Below are positions 16,963 to 25,512 of a stretch of DNA of 64,000 nt, in pieces (position 1 is the stretch's first letter; each line of letters opens with the position of its first letter). The stretch is from Acidimicrobiia bacterium (GTDB taxonomy: Bacteria; Actinomycetota; Acidimicrobiia; Spongiisociales; JAHEDJ01). The DNA lies in the NCBI GenBank assembly GCA_035471805.1, contig DATIPS010000055.1, positions 16,737 to 80,736 on the forward strand. Direction: 5' to 3'. The position numbers and the translations under genes were made by a program. The notes beneath the pieces are model-generated. The model was given only the letters and a program-made list of their open reading frames with translations, made no database searches and was not told the origin of the DNA.

Positions 16963-17952
16963 CTAGGCCAGCGGCTTCTCGTAGGTGGTGCCGAAACTGA
17001 CGACCTGGAAACCGAGGCTCTGGTAGAGCCGGTAGGCACCGTGCGGGTTTTCCACATGGACGCCCAGGGCCGCCTCTTCCATCCCTCGCTGTGCCAGTTC
17101 CCTCAGGCTGGCACAGATGAGCGCCGTGGCAACGCCCTTTCCGCGCCAATCCCGGGCCGTCGAGATGAACTCGGTCCATCCGCGCTTGCGACTGTTCTCG
17201 CGGTTCTCCGACTCGTTGATGAATGTTCGCACCTGTCCCGCCACCCGGTCGCCGTCCCAGGCCACCTTCCAGAGAGATTCATCCCGGTGCGGAAACTCGA
17301 GGAAGGCGTTCCAGTCGTTCTCCGTTGGTTCGGAAAACCCCCAGTGATCGCGAAAGGCTTCGATGTCCGCCTCGTAGACGGCTCTGAGCTGATCTTGGGT
17401 GACCGGGCGGATCTCCAGGCCGGCCGGGAGGGGGCCTTCGGGGATGTCGTCCAGATTCGGCCGGACCAGCGACGCGCCGTGCTGGATCGCTTGATAGCCG
17501 TCTGCTTCCAGGAGTGCTGCGCATCCGGCAGCCCCCTCGTCCGCATCGGTGCGATACACCTTCGATCTCTCGGTCGCATGTTCCGCCGCTCGCTCGGCCA
17601 GCCGGCCTTGCGCCCAGGCGAGCATGGCCGTTCCAATGCCCTGGTTCCGCCACTCCGGGAACACCTTGCACATGTGCCGGTAGACGCGCGGGCCGTTCGT
17701 CTCGTCCCACCAGCGAGTGGTCACGTACGCGACGGCCTCGCCGTCGATCTCGACGAATCGGAAGTCCTCGGCCAGGTTCAAGTTCTCGGAGTTTCGGAAT
17801 GACACTTCGACTTCCTCGCCGGTCACGACCGAGTCGTCCTGGCCGTCTGCTCTGGCTTCGGCGACGACGAGGTCGGCGACGCGCTGGAAGTCTCCGTCAC
17901 GGCCGAACCGGCGGGCAGAAATGCCGGGAATCGGGGGGAGATGAATGTCCAT
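16963..17952 (-). CDS. Double-domain GNAT acetyltransferase
   Basis: A 329-residue protein with two GNAT folds. The acetyl-CoA loops are RNQGIGTAML (near residue 101) in the first half and RGKGVATALI (near residue 272) in the second. The second half ends in NPHGAYRLYQSLGFQVV, the canonical last strand and helix. The tandem layout recalls mycothiol synthase (MshD), but sequence features do not prove that and the acceptor is unknown. ATG start (MDIHLPP). It converges on the PspC operon across the hairpin at 16925. Confidence 0.78.
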   Translation of the reverse strand: MDIHLPPIPGISARRFGRDGDFQRVADLVVAEARADGQDDSVVTGEEVEVSFRNSENLNLAEDFRFVEIDGEAVAYVTTRWWDETNGPRVYRHMCKVFPEWRNQGIGTAMLAWAQGRLAERAAEHATERSKVYRTDADEGAAGCAALLEADGYQAIQHGASLVRPNLDDIPEGPLPAGLEIRPVTQDQLRAVYEADIEAFRDHWGFSEPTENDWNAFLEFPHRDESLWKVAWDGDRVAGQVRTFINESENRENSRKRGWTEFISTARDWRGKGVATALICASLRELAQRGMEEAALGVHVENPHGAYRLYQSLGFQVVSFGTTYEKPLA

Positions 17953-18036
17953 GGGGACAAGTTACTCAGTTTCGGAACCGGGCCCGGGGTGTTTTTCCTC
18001 CGCTGATGAACACACGTCGGGGAGACCGGAACCGGG

Positions 18037-18492
18037 TCAGGCTTCGGGACTTCTCGCAGACACGAGCGCCGACAGGCGAATCCAAACGAGGTGGTCGGAG
18101 TGCAGGATACGTATCCAGTCGGAGGCATTGTTGATGACGTCGGACAGTCGTTCTCCGGAGCCGTCTTCCACGAGGAGCGAACCGTCGATCCGGTGCCCTC
18201 CGGCAAGTCGGAGGGTGGCCGGGCTCTCATGCCAGAACCCGCGCAGATCCTGATCGGACGGCAGCACTGATATCGCGCTCACCGCCGGCTTGTGGATGAG
18301 AATGAAATCACCGGCGCTGTCGACGGCCGGTAGTACTTCGCCCGGCTCATCCATAAGGTCTCTCACGGTTTGCGGACCCTCATAGGTCTGCGCGACGTCC
18401 GCCACGAATACGAGAGCTTCGATAACCCGTCCGTCCGACAGGAACACATCTGCCGGCTGCGACCGTTTCTCGACGAGAAGAGGGCTGGTCAT
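18037..18492 (-). CDS. PilT-associated small protein, two-repeat (DUF6812-like)
   Basis: A 151-residue cytoplasmic protein. Two related halves can be seen, each with a strand-turn-strand around a Gly (DVFLSDGRVIEALVFV; ATLRLAGGHRIDGSLLV), an acidic segment and an LxD helix (VRDLMDEPGE; RLSDVINNASD), then a hydrophobic strand (GDFILIHKPAV; HLVWIRLSAL). This resembles DUF6812-type domains. Its start overlaps the end of the PilT-like gene by 4 bases (ATGA), so it is translationally coupled and probably works with that ATPase. Function unknown. Confidence 0.65.
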   Translation of the reverse strand: MTSPLLVEKRSQPADVFLSDGRVIEALVFVADVAQTYEGPQTVRDLMDEPGEVLPAVDSAGDFILIHKPAVSAISVLPSDQDLRGFWHESPATLRLAGGHRIDGSLLVEDGSGERLSDVINNASDWIRILHSDHLVWIRLSALVSARSPEA

Positions 18493-19559
18493 CGGATCCC
18501 CGTCTGCGACAGATAGGGGGTTATCGAATCGTCGTTGAGGACCTTGTCCAGTGCATCGATCGGATCGATCTTGCCGGCCTGGAGGAGCTCGACGATAGAG
18601 GCGTCCATCGTTCGCATGCCCTCCTTCTTTCCGGTCTGGAGTGCTGAGGGAATCTGGAACGTCTTGCCCTCACGGATGAGGTTGGCGATCGCCGGGGTGC
18701 ACATCATCAACTCCAGTGCAGCGATGCGTCCCGGCTGGTCGACGCGTTTGAACAACGTCTGAGCTATAACGGCCTTGAGGGAGTCGGCCAGCGTGGAACG
18801 GATCTGCGGCTGCTCACGGGAGGGGAATACCTCGACGATTCTGTCGACGGTCTTCGCCGCGTTGAGTGTGTGGAGGGTTCCGAAAACGAGATGACCCGTG
18901 GATGCCGCCTCGAGAGCCAGGCGGATTGTCTCCAGATCCCGCATCTCGCCGACCATGATGACGTCCGGGTCCTCTCGCAGTGCAGAACGCAGCGCGGCGG
19001 CGAAGGACTCTGTGTGATTGCCGACCTCACGGTGGCTCACGAGGGCCTTGATGCCCTTGTGGACGAACTCGATCGGGTCTTCGATGGTGATCAAGTTGTC
19101 GGTACGGGTCTTGTTGACCTCGTCGATGATTGCCGCCAGCGTGGTTGATTTCCCCGACCCGGTTGGACCCGTGACAAGCACCAGGCCCTGGCGGAGCTGG
19201 GCGAGCCGACCTACTTGCTCGGGAAGGCCGAGTTCGGTGCAGGTCAGGATGTGTGAGGGAATCAGACGAAATACTGCTGCTGATCCGTTCTTCTGCAGGA
19301 AGAGGTTGGCGCGGAACCGGGCGACTCCCTCGAGTTCGTATCCGAAATCGGCATCGCCCAGATCTGAGTACGTCTTCCAAAGTGAAGGTGGCGTGATCTC
19401 CTGAAGCAACGGCCGGAGCGCGGCATCACCGAGGACGGGGCTCTTGAGCCGAACCAGTTCACCGTCGATGCGCATGATCGGCGGGTTGCCGGTTACGAGG
19501 TGAAGGTCGGAAGCGCCGTGCTCCTGCATGGCACGAAACAGTGTGTCGAGTTGAGCCAA
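18489..19559 (-). CDS. PilT-like type IV pilus twitching ATPase
   Basis: A 356-residue secretion/retraction ATPase. Visible: N-terminal GASDLHLVTGNPPIMRIDGEL, Walker A GPTGSGKST, Asp box (NLITIEDPIEFVH), Walker B (EDPDVIMVGEMRDLET), and the His box STGHLVFGTLHTLNAAKTVDRIVEVFP, all diagnostic of PilT/PilU. The protein powers pilus disassembly at the inner face of the membrane. The start is uncertain: TTG at 19559 gives the family's usual length, while an ATG at 19529 would remove ten residues. The only partner gene seen is the coupled small protein downstream; no other type IVa pilus gene is in the window. Confidence 0.87.
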   Translation of the reverse strand: MAQLDTLFRAMQEHGASDLHLVTGNPPIMRIDGELVRLKSPVLGDAALRPLLQEITPPSLWKTYSDLGDADFGYELEGVARFRANLFLQKNGSAAVFRLIPSHILTCTELGLPEQVGRLAQLRQGLVLVTGPTGSGKSTTLAAIIDEVNKTRTDNLITIEDPIEFVHKGIKALVSHREVGNHTESFAAALRSALREDPDVIMVGEMRDLETIRLALEAASTGHLVFGTLHTLNAAKTVDRIVEVFPSREQPQIRSTLADSLKAVIAQTLFKRVDQPGRIAALELMMCTPAIANLIREGKTFQIPSALQTGKKEGMRTMDASIVELLQAGKIDPIDALDKVLNDDSITPYLSQTGIR

Positions 19560-19695
19560 GTCTGCCGTCCCTGCTGGTCGTATTTCAGGTGTTGGTAATC
19601 GGTGCGGCCGGACGAGTTCTTGAGGGGTTTGAGGATGTGTGCGGCAACACGCGCCGCCCATTGGACCAGACTGGTGGTGTCGAAGGGAAAGAGTG

Positions 19696-20964
19696 ATGGT
19701 GGACAAGCCCAGGTCGGCGCGACAAGTCGGCCGCGCCGTCGCGAATGGTGCCAAGCAGGCGATGCTGGCGGGGGGCCGGAGCGTCGACCGCTGGGTGTCG
19801 GTGCATGGCCCGGCGTTCAAGCGACTGGCCGTCACCCAGGCGGTGGCCTACGCCGGGGACACGCTGGTCGCCATCGGGTTGGCGGGGACGATCTTCTTCG
19901 ACGTACCCTCGGCGGAAGCCCGGGGCAAGGTGGCTCTGTATCTGCTCCTCACCCTGGCACCGTTTGTCGTTCTCAGCCCTTTCCTTCCGCGGATATTCGC
20001 CCACCTGCCGAACCCTTATCGTGTCGGACTGGTCGGCAGCGGCAGCCTGCGTGCCGTGGTGACGGTGGTTCTGCTGTTGGTAGGACTCGACGGCTTCTGG
20101 CTCTTCCCGCTCGCATTCGGGCTCCTTGTTCTGTCCCGTCTGCATGGAATCGCCAGGAGCTCGCTGCTGCCGATCACCGTCCCCGAGTCGGCGGCCCTGG
20201 TGGCGGCGAACTCTCGCCTGGCACAGGTGGGTTTGGCTGCGGGAGCAGTTGCCGCCCCGCTCGGGGCGCTGCTGATGCAGACACTCGGATCGGAGGGTTC
20301 ACTGGTGCTTGCCGTCGGGGCGTATGTTGCGACAGCCTTGCTGGCGCTCGGGATCGAGAGTCCGGCCCAGGTGCAGGGCCTCGAGATGGACCGGGGCCGG
20401 CCTTGGTCGCCACCGCGGGTAGTCCGGCTGTCGATGACGGCGACCGCGATGGTGCGACTGTTGCACGGGTTTCTGGTTCTCCTTCTTGCTTTTGCGTTCA
20501 AGGAGGTTGATGCAGGTTTGCTCGACTTCGGAGCTCTACTGGCAGCTGCCGGCGCCGGCTTCGGGCTGGCCTCGCTGCTGGCACCTTGGTTGGAGCAACG
20601 GTTGCGGGAGGAACCCATGGTGGTTTCGGCGTTGGCTATTCAGGCGGCGGCCGCCTTCATCGCCGCGCAGGTCTTCGGCCTGGCGGCAGGAGCGGCTGTT
20701 GCCGCCGGGGCCGGACTGGCCTGGGGAACGGCCAAGTTCGCATTCGACGGGATGCTCCAGCACCACACGAAGACCGATCTGCGCGGACTGGCCTTCACGC
20801 GCTCAGAGACCCTCTTTCAGATCGCCTGGGTAATAGGGGCGATCGTGCCTGTGGCTATACCGCTCGGTGTGTCTCTCGGACTGGCTCTAGCCGGCACTTC
20901 GGCGCTGGCGGCGCAGGCGGTGATCGTGTCCGGGCTGCTGGTCTCGATCCGGGACAGTCGCTGA
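19696..20964 (+). CDS. MFS transporter
   Basis: A 422-residue membrane protein with about twelve helices. The N-terminus (RLAVTQAVAYAGDTLVAIGLAGTIFFDVP) and the SRLHGIARSSLLPITVPE loop match the actinobacterial MFS group often annotated simply as MFS transporter. Substrate unknown. ATG at 19696 follows AAGGGAAAG. It is divergent from pilT and ends 3 bases before a palindromic repeat. Confidence 0.78.
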   Translation: MVDKPRSARQVGRAVANGAKQAMLAGGRSVDRWVSVHGPAFKRLAVTQAVAYAGDTLVAIGLAGTIFFDVPSAEARGKVALYLLLTLAPFVVLSPFLPRIFAHLPNPYRVGLVGSGSLRAVVTVVLLLVGLDGFWLFPLAFGLLVLSRLHGIARSSLLPITVPESAALVAANSRLAQVGLAAGAVAAPLGALLMQTLGSEGSLVLAVGAYVATALLALGIESPAQVQGLEMDRGRPWSPPRVVRLSMTATAMVRLLHGFLVLLLAFAFKEVDAGLLDFGALLAAAGAGFGLASLLAPWLEQRLREEPMVVSALAIQAAAAFIAAQVFGLAAGAAVAAGAGLAWGTAKFAFDGMLQHHTKTDLRGLAFTRSETLFQIAWVIGAIVPVAIPLGVSLGLALAGTSALAAQAVIVSGLLVSIRDSR

Positions 20965-20967
20965 GCA

Positions 20968-21017
20968 TTTTCTCAGCAATGCTGATAACCCCCGGGATCA
21001 ACAGTATTGCTGAGAAA
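20968..21017. repeat. Palindromic intergenic repeat, copy 3
   Basis: A 50-bp palindrome, arms 20968-20984 and 21002-21017, same family as the copy at 10024. It lies between the convergent MFS and rhomboid genes, starting 3 bases after the MFS stop. Confidence 0.9.
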
Positions 21018-21025
21018 CCGAGTGT

Positions 21026-21595
21026 CTACCTCGGTTTGCTCAGCAGAACGGCCGCCAGCACTCCCGCGCCTAATCCGAACAGATGTCCCTCCCACGAGAT
21101 TCCGCGCTGAATCGGGAGGATGCCGACGAGGATTGCTCCTCCGTAGAACACGAAGACGCCAACCCCGACTGCCTTCCACAGCAGGTCCTTCTCGATGAAC
21201 CCAACGACGAGCAGGTATCCGATGTATCCGAAGATGAGGATGCTGACCCCGATGTGGATGTGGGTTCTGGCGAACAGCCAGACCGCCAATCCGCCGACCA
21301 GCATGATCACGAGGCTGACGGCCGTCCAGCGGCGGAGGCCTCGCAACATGACCAGCCCGCCGACGACGATGAACGGGATCGTGTTCGAGATGAGATGTCC
21401 GAACGTGCCGTGCAGAAACGGCGCCCAGAGGATCCCATCGAAGCCCGAGAGTGTGCGTGGCGTTATCCCCTGAGCCTGCAACGCATCGTCCAGAAACAGG
21501 CTGTCGATGATCTCGACCAGCCACATCAGCGCCACGAAGCCGAGAAGGACCTGAATCTCCCTGGTCGGGACCTTCCGTTCAACCGCGTCATCCAT
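21026..21595 (-). CDS. Rhomboid-family intramembrane protease
   Basis: A 189-residue membrane protein with six helices. The His/Asn helix HGTFGHLISNTIPFIVVGG, the Ser motif GVSILIFGYIGYL and the catalytic His in WEGHLFGLGAG align with rhomboid proteases. The catalytic Ser is kept, but the usual GxSG reads GVSI, so activity may be altered. Rhomboids cut transmembrane helices of membrane proteins. ATG start. Confidence 0.8.
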   Translation of the reverse strand: MDDAVERKVPTREIQVLLGFVALMWLVEIIDSLFLDDALQAQGITPRTLSGFDGILWAPFLHGTFGHLISNTIPFIVVGGLVMLRGLRRWTAVSLVIMLVGGLAVWLFARTHIHIGVSILIFGYIGYLLVVGFIEKDLLWKAVGVGVFVFYGGAILVGILPIQRGISWEGHLFGLGAGVLAAVLLSKPR

Positions 21596-21640
21596 CGTGG
21601 GTCAACCTAGCGGCAATCCGCCCCCCGGTCGTGGGATGAT

Positions 21641-22822
21641 TCAGGCGACCTTCCACACCCTCCACAAAGCCGTCGGGTCGCTGAGCGGGTCACCGTGGAC
21701 GAGAAAGAAGTCTGCAGGTCCGCCGATTTCGATCGCTCCCGCACCCGGTTCGCCGAGAAGCTCACCGCCGCGCCAGGTGACCGCCGCCAGGGCCTCCCAG
21801 GGTTCGAGGCCTGCCCGTACCATCGCTTCGACTTCCCAGGCGAGCTGATTGGCCCGCAACGAACCCCCACCGAAGTCCGTGCCGGCTGCTATCGGCACCC
21901 CGGCTTTCCGGGCGATGCGAAGGCTCTCTTCCCCGTGCTCGAGACGGTCGGCGATGGCGGAACGTGACTCCGCCTCGACGAAGCGGGGGATCGTCGTCGT
22001 AGTCGAGAATGACTGCCACGACGACATGACCGCCAGGGTCGAGACCACGAACACCCCATTGGCGGCCATGCTCTTCGCGGTGTCGGCGTCGATCTCGAAC
22101 CCGTGCTCGACGGCATCGACCCTTGCCTCCGCTCCGATCCGGGTTCCGTGGAGTCGGGTGGCGTGCGCGGTCACCTTGGCGCCCCGGGCATGGACCGCGT
22201 TCACAACCGCGGCCACCTCGTCGACCGTCCACGGGGCGGTGTCCTTGTCCGGGCCGTCGAGGTACAGCTTTATCAGGTCGGCGCCTTCGTCGAGCTGGGC
22301 CACTGCGGCGGCAACGAGCGCCTCACCATCGTCGGCCTCGACGGTCAGGCCGGGCGGCAAAGCCCCCGACTTCGTCAGCCATGTTCCGGCGGCGCGGATA
22401 TAGGGCGCCAGGCGGCCGCGGCCCGCCCAGGCATCGCGGATCTGGATGGCCATTGCCCGCTCGCCGCCGGCCGGGTCGGGCCGGCGCGGGGATCCGACGT
22501 CCCTCACCCAGCGCACCCCTGCCGCCATCAGCAGCCGGGCGTTGTCTTCTGCCACCTGCTCGAGCTCCGGGCGTGGATCCTGCCCCCGCTCTATCCAGTG
22601 GGAACCGCCCGGCAAGCTCAGGTGGCTGTGCGAGTCGACCATCGAGGGAACGATCGTTGTGCCGCCCGCATCGACCACCCGTGCGTCGCCCGGGTCCGGT
22701 TCGGAGTCGGACGGACCCATCCAACTGATCACACCGCCGGATACCAGCACGCTCACACCCATTTGCAGATCCGGCGATCTGGCGTCGGTCAGCGCGGCGT
22801 CTCGATAGAGGATGCGATCCAC
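21641..22822 (-). CDS. Amidohydrolase-family protein
   Basis: A 393-residue TIM-barrel metal-dependent hydrolase. Metal ligands are apparent: HSHL after the first strand, the likely carboxylated Lys in LIKLYLDGPD, His in VTAHATRLHG and AVEHGFEID, and the final Asp in AAGTDFGGG. It resembles the imidazolonepropionase/prolidase-like branch; substrate unknown. The start is probably GTG at 22822 (GGAG five bases upstream); an in-frame TTG at 22849 would add nine residues. Same strand as the FAD oxidoreductase 62 bases upstream. Confidence 0.83.
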   Translation of the reverse strand: MDRILYRDAALTDARSPDLQMGVSVLVSGGVISWMGPSDSEPDPGDARVVDAGGTTIVPSMVDSHSHLSLPGGSHWIERGQDPRPELEQVAEDNARLLMAAGVRWVRDVGSPRRPDPAGGERAMAIQIRDAWAGRGRLAPYIRAAGTWLTKSGALPPGLTVEADDGEALVAAAVAQLDEGADLIKLYLDGPDKDTAPWTVDEVAAVVNAVHARGAKVTAHATRLHGTRIGAEARVDAVEHGFEIDADTAKSMAANGVFVVSTLAVMSSWQSFSTTTTIPRFVEAESRSAIADRLEHGEESLRIARKAGVPIAAGTDFGGGSLRANQLAWEVEAMVRAGLEPWEALAAVTWRGGELLGEPGAGAIEIGGPADFFLVHGDPLSDPTALWRVWKVA

Positions 22823-22883
22823 TGGGGCTCCAATCTCGGTTCGCTCCAACGTTAGGGATTCCGGGGCCCGTCCGTTGACGACC

Positions 22884-24272
22884 TCAGATCTGACCTGAGT
22901 CCGTCATCCGACCGAGAAGCTCGAGGTACTCCGGGTCGGCATAGCGGTCCGGCCGGAACCAGCGTGCGTAGGCCGGCAGGGGAGCCCCGGTGACGTGCAG
23001 GGCGCCGAGCTCTCCGGCCGCGGCGGCGGCCATGACTCCGTAGCCCGAGAGGGCACCGACCACCACCGATCCCTCCGGTCCGGCCGGTCCGATCAGCGGA
23101 CGATTCTCTTTGGTCTTCGTGTAATACCCGCCGTCGACGTGAGTCTTCGGGAGCCGCTGGAGGTACTTGCCGAAGTCGGGCACCATCGTGGTCAGTCCCC
23201 GCATGACGATCTCCGGATAGAGGGGGTCGGCGGGAATCGGGAACGTCGGAGTGCGCACCTCCGGGTGGTACTCCCATAGACCGAGCACGGTCGCAGCCTC
23301 GTCCGAACCTTCCGGGCGGCAGTGTGCTCCCGGTCCGAGCCGGTCGGTCAGGTGGGCCAGGTGGGCGTCCGAACTGAGTTCGGAGCGCTCGTCGTCGCTC
23401 CAGTCGAGCGTTTGCTCGTCATTCCAGATCAGCATGGGAGCCGAGCGAGGAAGGGCGGAGAATGAGTCGCGGAAGGAGACTTTGCGGTGGACCTCCGAGA
23501 ACACCGGAAGGTCGACACCGGCCAGCTGGCCCACTTCTCCGATCAGCGGTCCGGCCGCGTTGACGAAATGTCTCGTGGCGATCGAGCCGCCCGATTGCAG
23601 TCGTACCGCTTTCACCGTTCCCTCCGACTCCTCTACGCCCACGACCCGGTCGGTGGTCAACTCCACGCCGGCTGCTCTCGCCTGTTCGAGCAGCCAGGCT
23701 CCGAGCTGCTGCGCCGAGAACCAGCCGGCCCTCCGCGCGTGCAGTCCGCCGGCTACCGCCGGGGAGAGGTGCGGGTAATGGGTTCGCAGAGCGGTCCCGT
23801 CCATGAACAGATCCGCCCCGGCGGGGGCAGACTCATATCCGATGGCCTGTGCCGGCGTGTAGGGAGGGTCGCCGGGTCTCCCCAGGTGAACTCGAAGCTC
23901 TCCCCCTCCCAGGGCGGAGATCGCTTCCGATTCCGATCGCATACCCGCCAGCCGATCCGGGTCGGCGGTGACATAGAGGTAGCCGCGACGCGAGAGGTTG
24001 AAGATGTTGCCGCTCTCGGCAGCCCACTCTTCGAGCAGGTCTATGGACCTGTTCATCAGGTCGACCATGCCGCTACCCGGCCCCGGCCACCAGTTTCGGT
24101 AGCACTCCGTCGATTTGTCGCTGGTCAGGGTCAAGGGGGGAAGCGGATCGCACACCCGGACCTTCTCGACTCCGTTCCGAACCGAGAGGTGATAGGCCGT
24201 CGAGATACCGGCGATGCCCGCCCCGGCGATCACAACGTCCGCCCTCTCGGTGCGGTTCGATCTTGCCTGCAT
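22884..24272 (-). CDS. FAD-dependent oxidoreductase (DAO family)
   Basis: A 462-residue flavoprotein. The N-terminal dinucleotide motif ADVVIAGAGIAGISTAYHL binds FAD, and the C-terminal PEGSVVVGALSGYGVMAAAAAGELGALHV segment closes the FAD site, as in sarcosine/glycine oxidase and dimethylglycine dehydrogenase relatives. It likely oxidises an amino acid or N-methylated amine. ATG start. It is upstream of the amidohydrolase, suggesting a small catabolic unit, and divergent from the selenoprotein candidate. Confidence 0.85.
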   Translation of the reverse strand: MQARSNRTERADVVIAGAGIAGISTAYHLSVRNGVEKVRVCDPLPPLTLTSDKSTECYRNWWPGPGSGMVDLMNRSIDLLEEWAAESGNIFNLSRRGYLYVTADPDRLAGMRSESEAISALGGGELRVHLGRPGDPPYTPAQAIGYESAPAGADLFMDGTALRTHYPHLSPAVAGGLHARRAGWFSAQQLGAWLLEQARAAGVELTTDRVVGVEESEGTVKAVRLQSGGSIATRHFVNAAGPLIGEVGQLAGVDLPVFSEVHRKVSFRDSFSALPRSAPMLIWNDEQTLDWSDDERSELSSDAHLAHLTDRLGPGAHCRPEGSDEAATVLGLWEYHPEVRTPTFPIPADPLYPEIVMRGLTTMVPDFGKYLQRLPKTHVDGGYYTKTKENRPLIGPAGPEGSVVVGALSGYGVMAAAAAGELGALHVTGAPLPAYARWFRPDRYADPEYLELLGRMTDSGQI

Positions 24273-24528
24273 GACGCCACACTATTCACAGAAGCGCCGC
24301 GACCATCTCTGCCGTGGGGTTTCAAGGCGAGCTGCCCGACCCTGCGCGGCAGCCGGTGGGTCCGTGCCCGCCGGTGGACTACTCCGACCGCGGTCGGGAT
24401 CATCACGATGTCTGTCAGGAAGTGAGAGGGGCCGGCCCGAACCGGACCGGACATAGGGTTGGGTCGTTCCCCATCGGCTCAGCCGGGGCTTGATACCGGT
24501 CCCGTGGCGGCGGGGTAGGGTGAATGAA

Positions 24529-25491
24529 GTGCATTTCAGCGAGTATTCCGTTGCCATTCGACCGGATCTCCTTGCAGGCCTCCGCAGCCTCTGGTCGAAC
24601 CTGGCCGCCCCCGGGACCTGGTGGTCGGGAGCGCAGCGGGTGGCAATCGCCGCAGCCGCCAGAGGCGGATCGGCTGAGGGCATTCCGGCCGCCGCAGCCG
24701 GTGCAGCCCGGACTATCTACTCCGACATCACATCTACTTCGCGCCGGTGGGTCGAGGATGTGCTGGCCGCCGGATTGACGATGCCGGCTTTCGTGGAGGT
24801 GATCGGAGTAGTCAGCCGTCTGGCCGCGGTCGACGAGTTCAGCAGGGCGCTCGGTCGGCCGCTGGAGCCGCTGCCGGATTCGCTGCCCGGCGCACCTTCC
24901 GGGGTTGAGCCACCTCCAAGTCGTCCCGGGAGATCCTGGGTGCCGATGATCGGAGGCATGTCGATCACGGGCGCGTTGAGTCTCGTCCCGGCCGAGGCCC
25001 GGGCTCAGGAGGAGATTCACGGGCCGCTCTACATGACCTACGCCCAGATGGCCGATCAGGGGTTCGAGCGTGAACTCACCCGTCCGCAGATGGAGTTGGT
25101 GGCCGGTCGGGTATCCGCAATCAATGAGTGCTTCTACTGAGTGCTCTCACACGTGATGATGCTCCGGGAGAGCAGCGAGGCATTTGGATACGAGGTAGAT
25201 CTCCGGGCTGTGACGGACCCTGCCGTCGATTCAGGCATTCCGCATGGGTCGCTGCTGATCGCTTTCAGCGATGCCGTGTTGAACCGGGCCGGCGCCGAAC
25301 CCCTCCGGGCGGAACTGATCGAGGCGGTCGGTGAAGACGGATTGGTGGCCACGGCCGGAGTGATTGCCAACTTCTCCATGATGAACCGGATCGCCGATGC
25401 CACCGGGATGCCGGTCGGCAAGAGGTTCCTGGCCGCGACCGAGGATGTGCGGGAGTTGCTGGGACTCGACCGCTTCATCCATGAGTCGTAG
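24529..25491 (+). CDS. AhpD/CMD-family protein, candidate selenoprotein (in-frame TGA = Sec204)
   Basis: One reading frame of 320 codons interrupted only by TGA at 25138-25140. The residues before it (VSAINECFY) and after it (VLSHVMMLR) join into the carboxymuconolactone decarboxylase/AhpD active site, with the TGA at the second Cys of CxxC: Cys201-Phe-Tyr-[TGA204]-Val-Leu-Ser-His208. A Glu sits 15 residues before (Glu189), as Glu118 does relative to the reactive Cys133 in mycobacterial AhpD, whose His137 is at +4 as here. The domain continues normally to residue 320. The N-terminal ~110 residues look like a degenerate CMD half without cysteines (TWWSGAQRVAIAAAAR). The likely role is peroxide or thiol redox chemistry in the cytoplasm. 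GTG at 24529 follows GGGGTAGG. Alternatives are a nonsense mutation or sequencing error. Confidence 0.85.
25141..25176 (+). promoter_or_regulatory. Candidate bacterial SECIS stem-loop
   Basis: Directly after the TGA, a perfect 7-bp stem forms between TGCTCTC (25142-25148) and GAGAGCA (25168-25174). It can be extended with single-base bulges by C25150-G25167 and C25152/G25153 with C25165/G25166. This leaves an 11-base apical loop whose second base is G. Bacterial SECIS elements sit within the coding region just 3' of UGA and favour a G early in the loop. The UGA-to-loop distance here (13 bases) is on the short side. Not computed with a folding program. Confidence 0.5.
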
Positions 25492-25512
25492 CAACCGGCC
25501 CCAGCAAAGCGC

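Noticed and set aside
20968..21017. Palindromes as plain rho-independent terminators
   Set aside because: Some copies are between convergent genes, but copy 4 (31281) lies between divergent genes, where no transcript ends. The family is better explained as a mobile repeat.
25141..25491. A separate gene starting with GTG right after the TGA
   Set aside because: It has no ribosome site and begins in the middle of the CMD active site. The domain is complete only if joined to the upstream part, so it is treated as the C-terminal part of the selenoprotein candidate.
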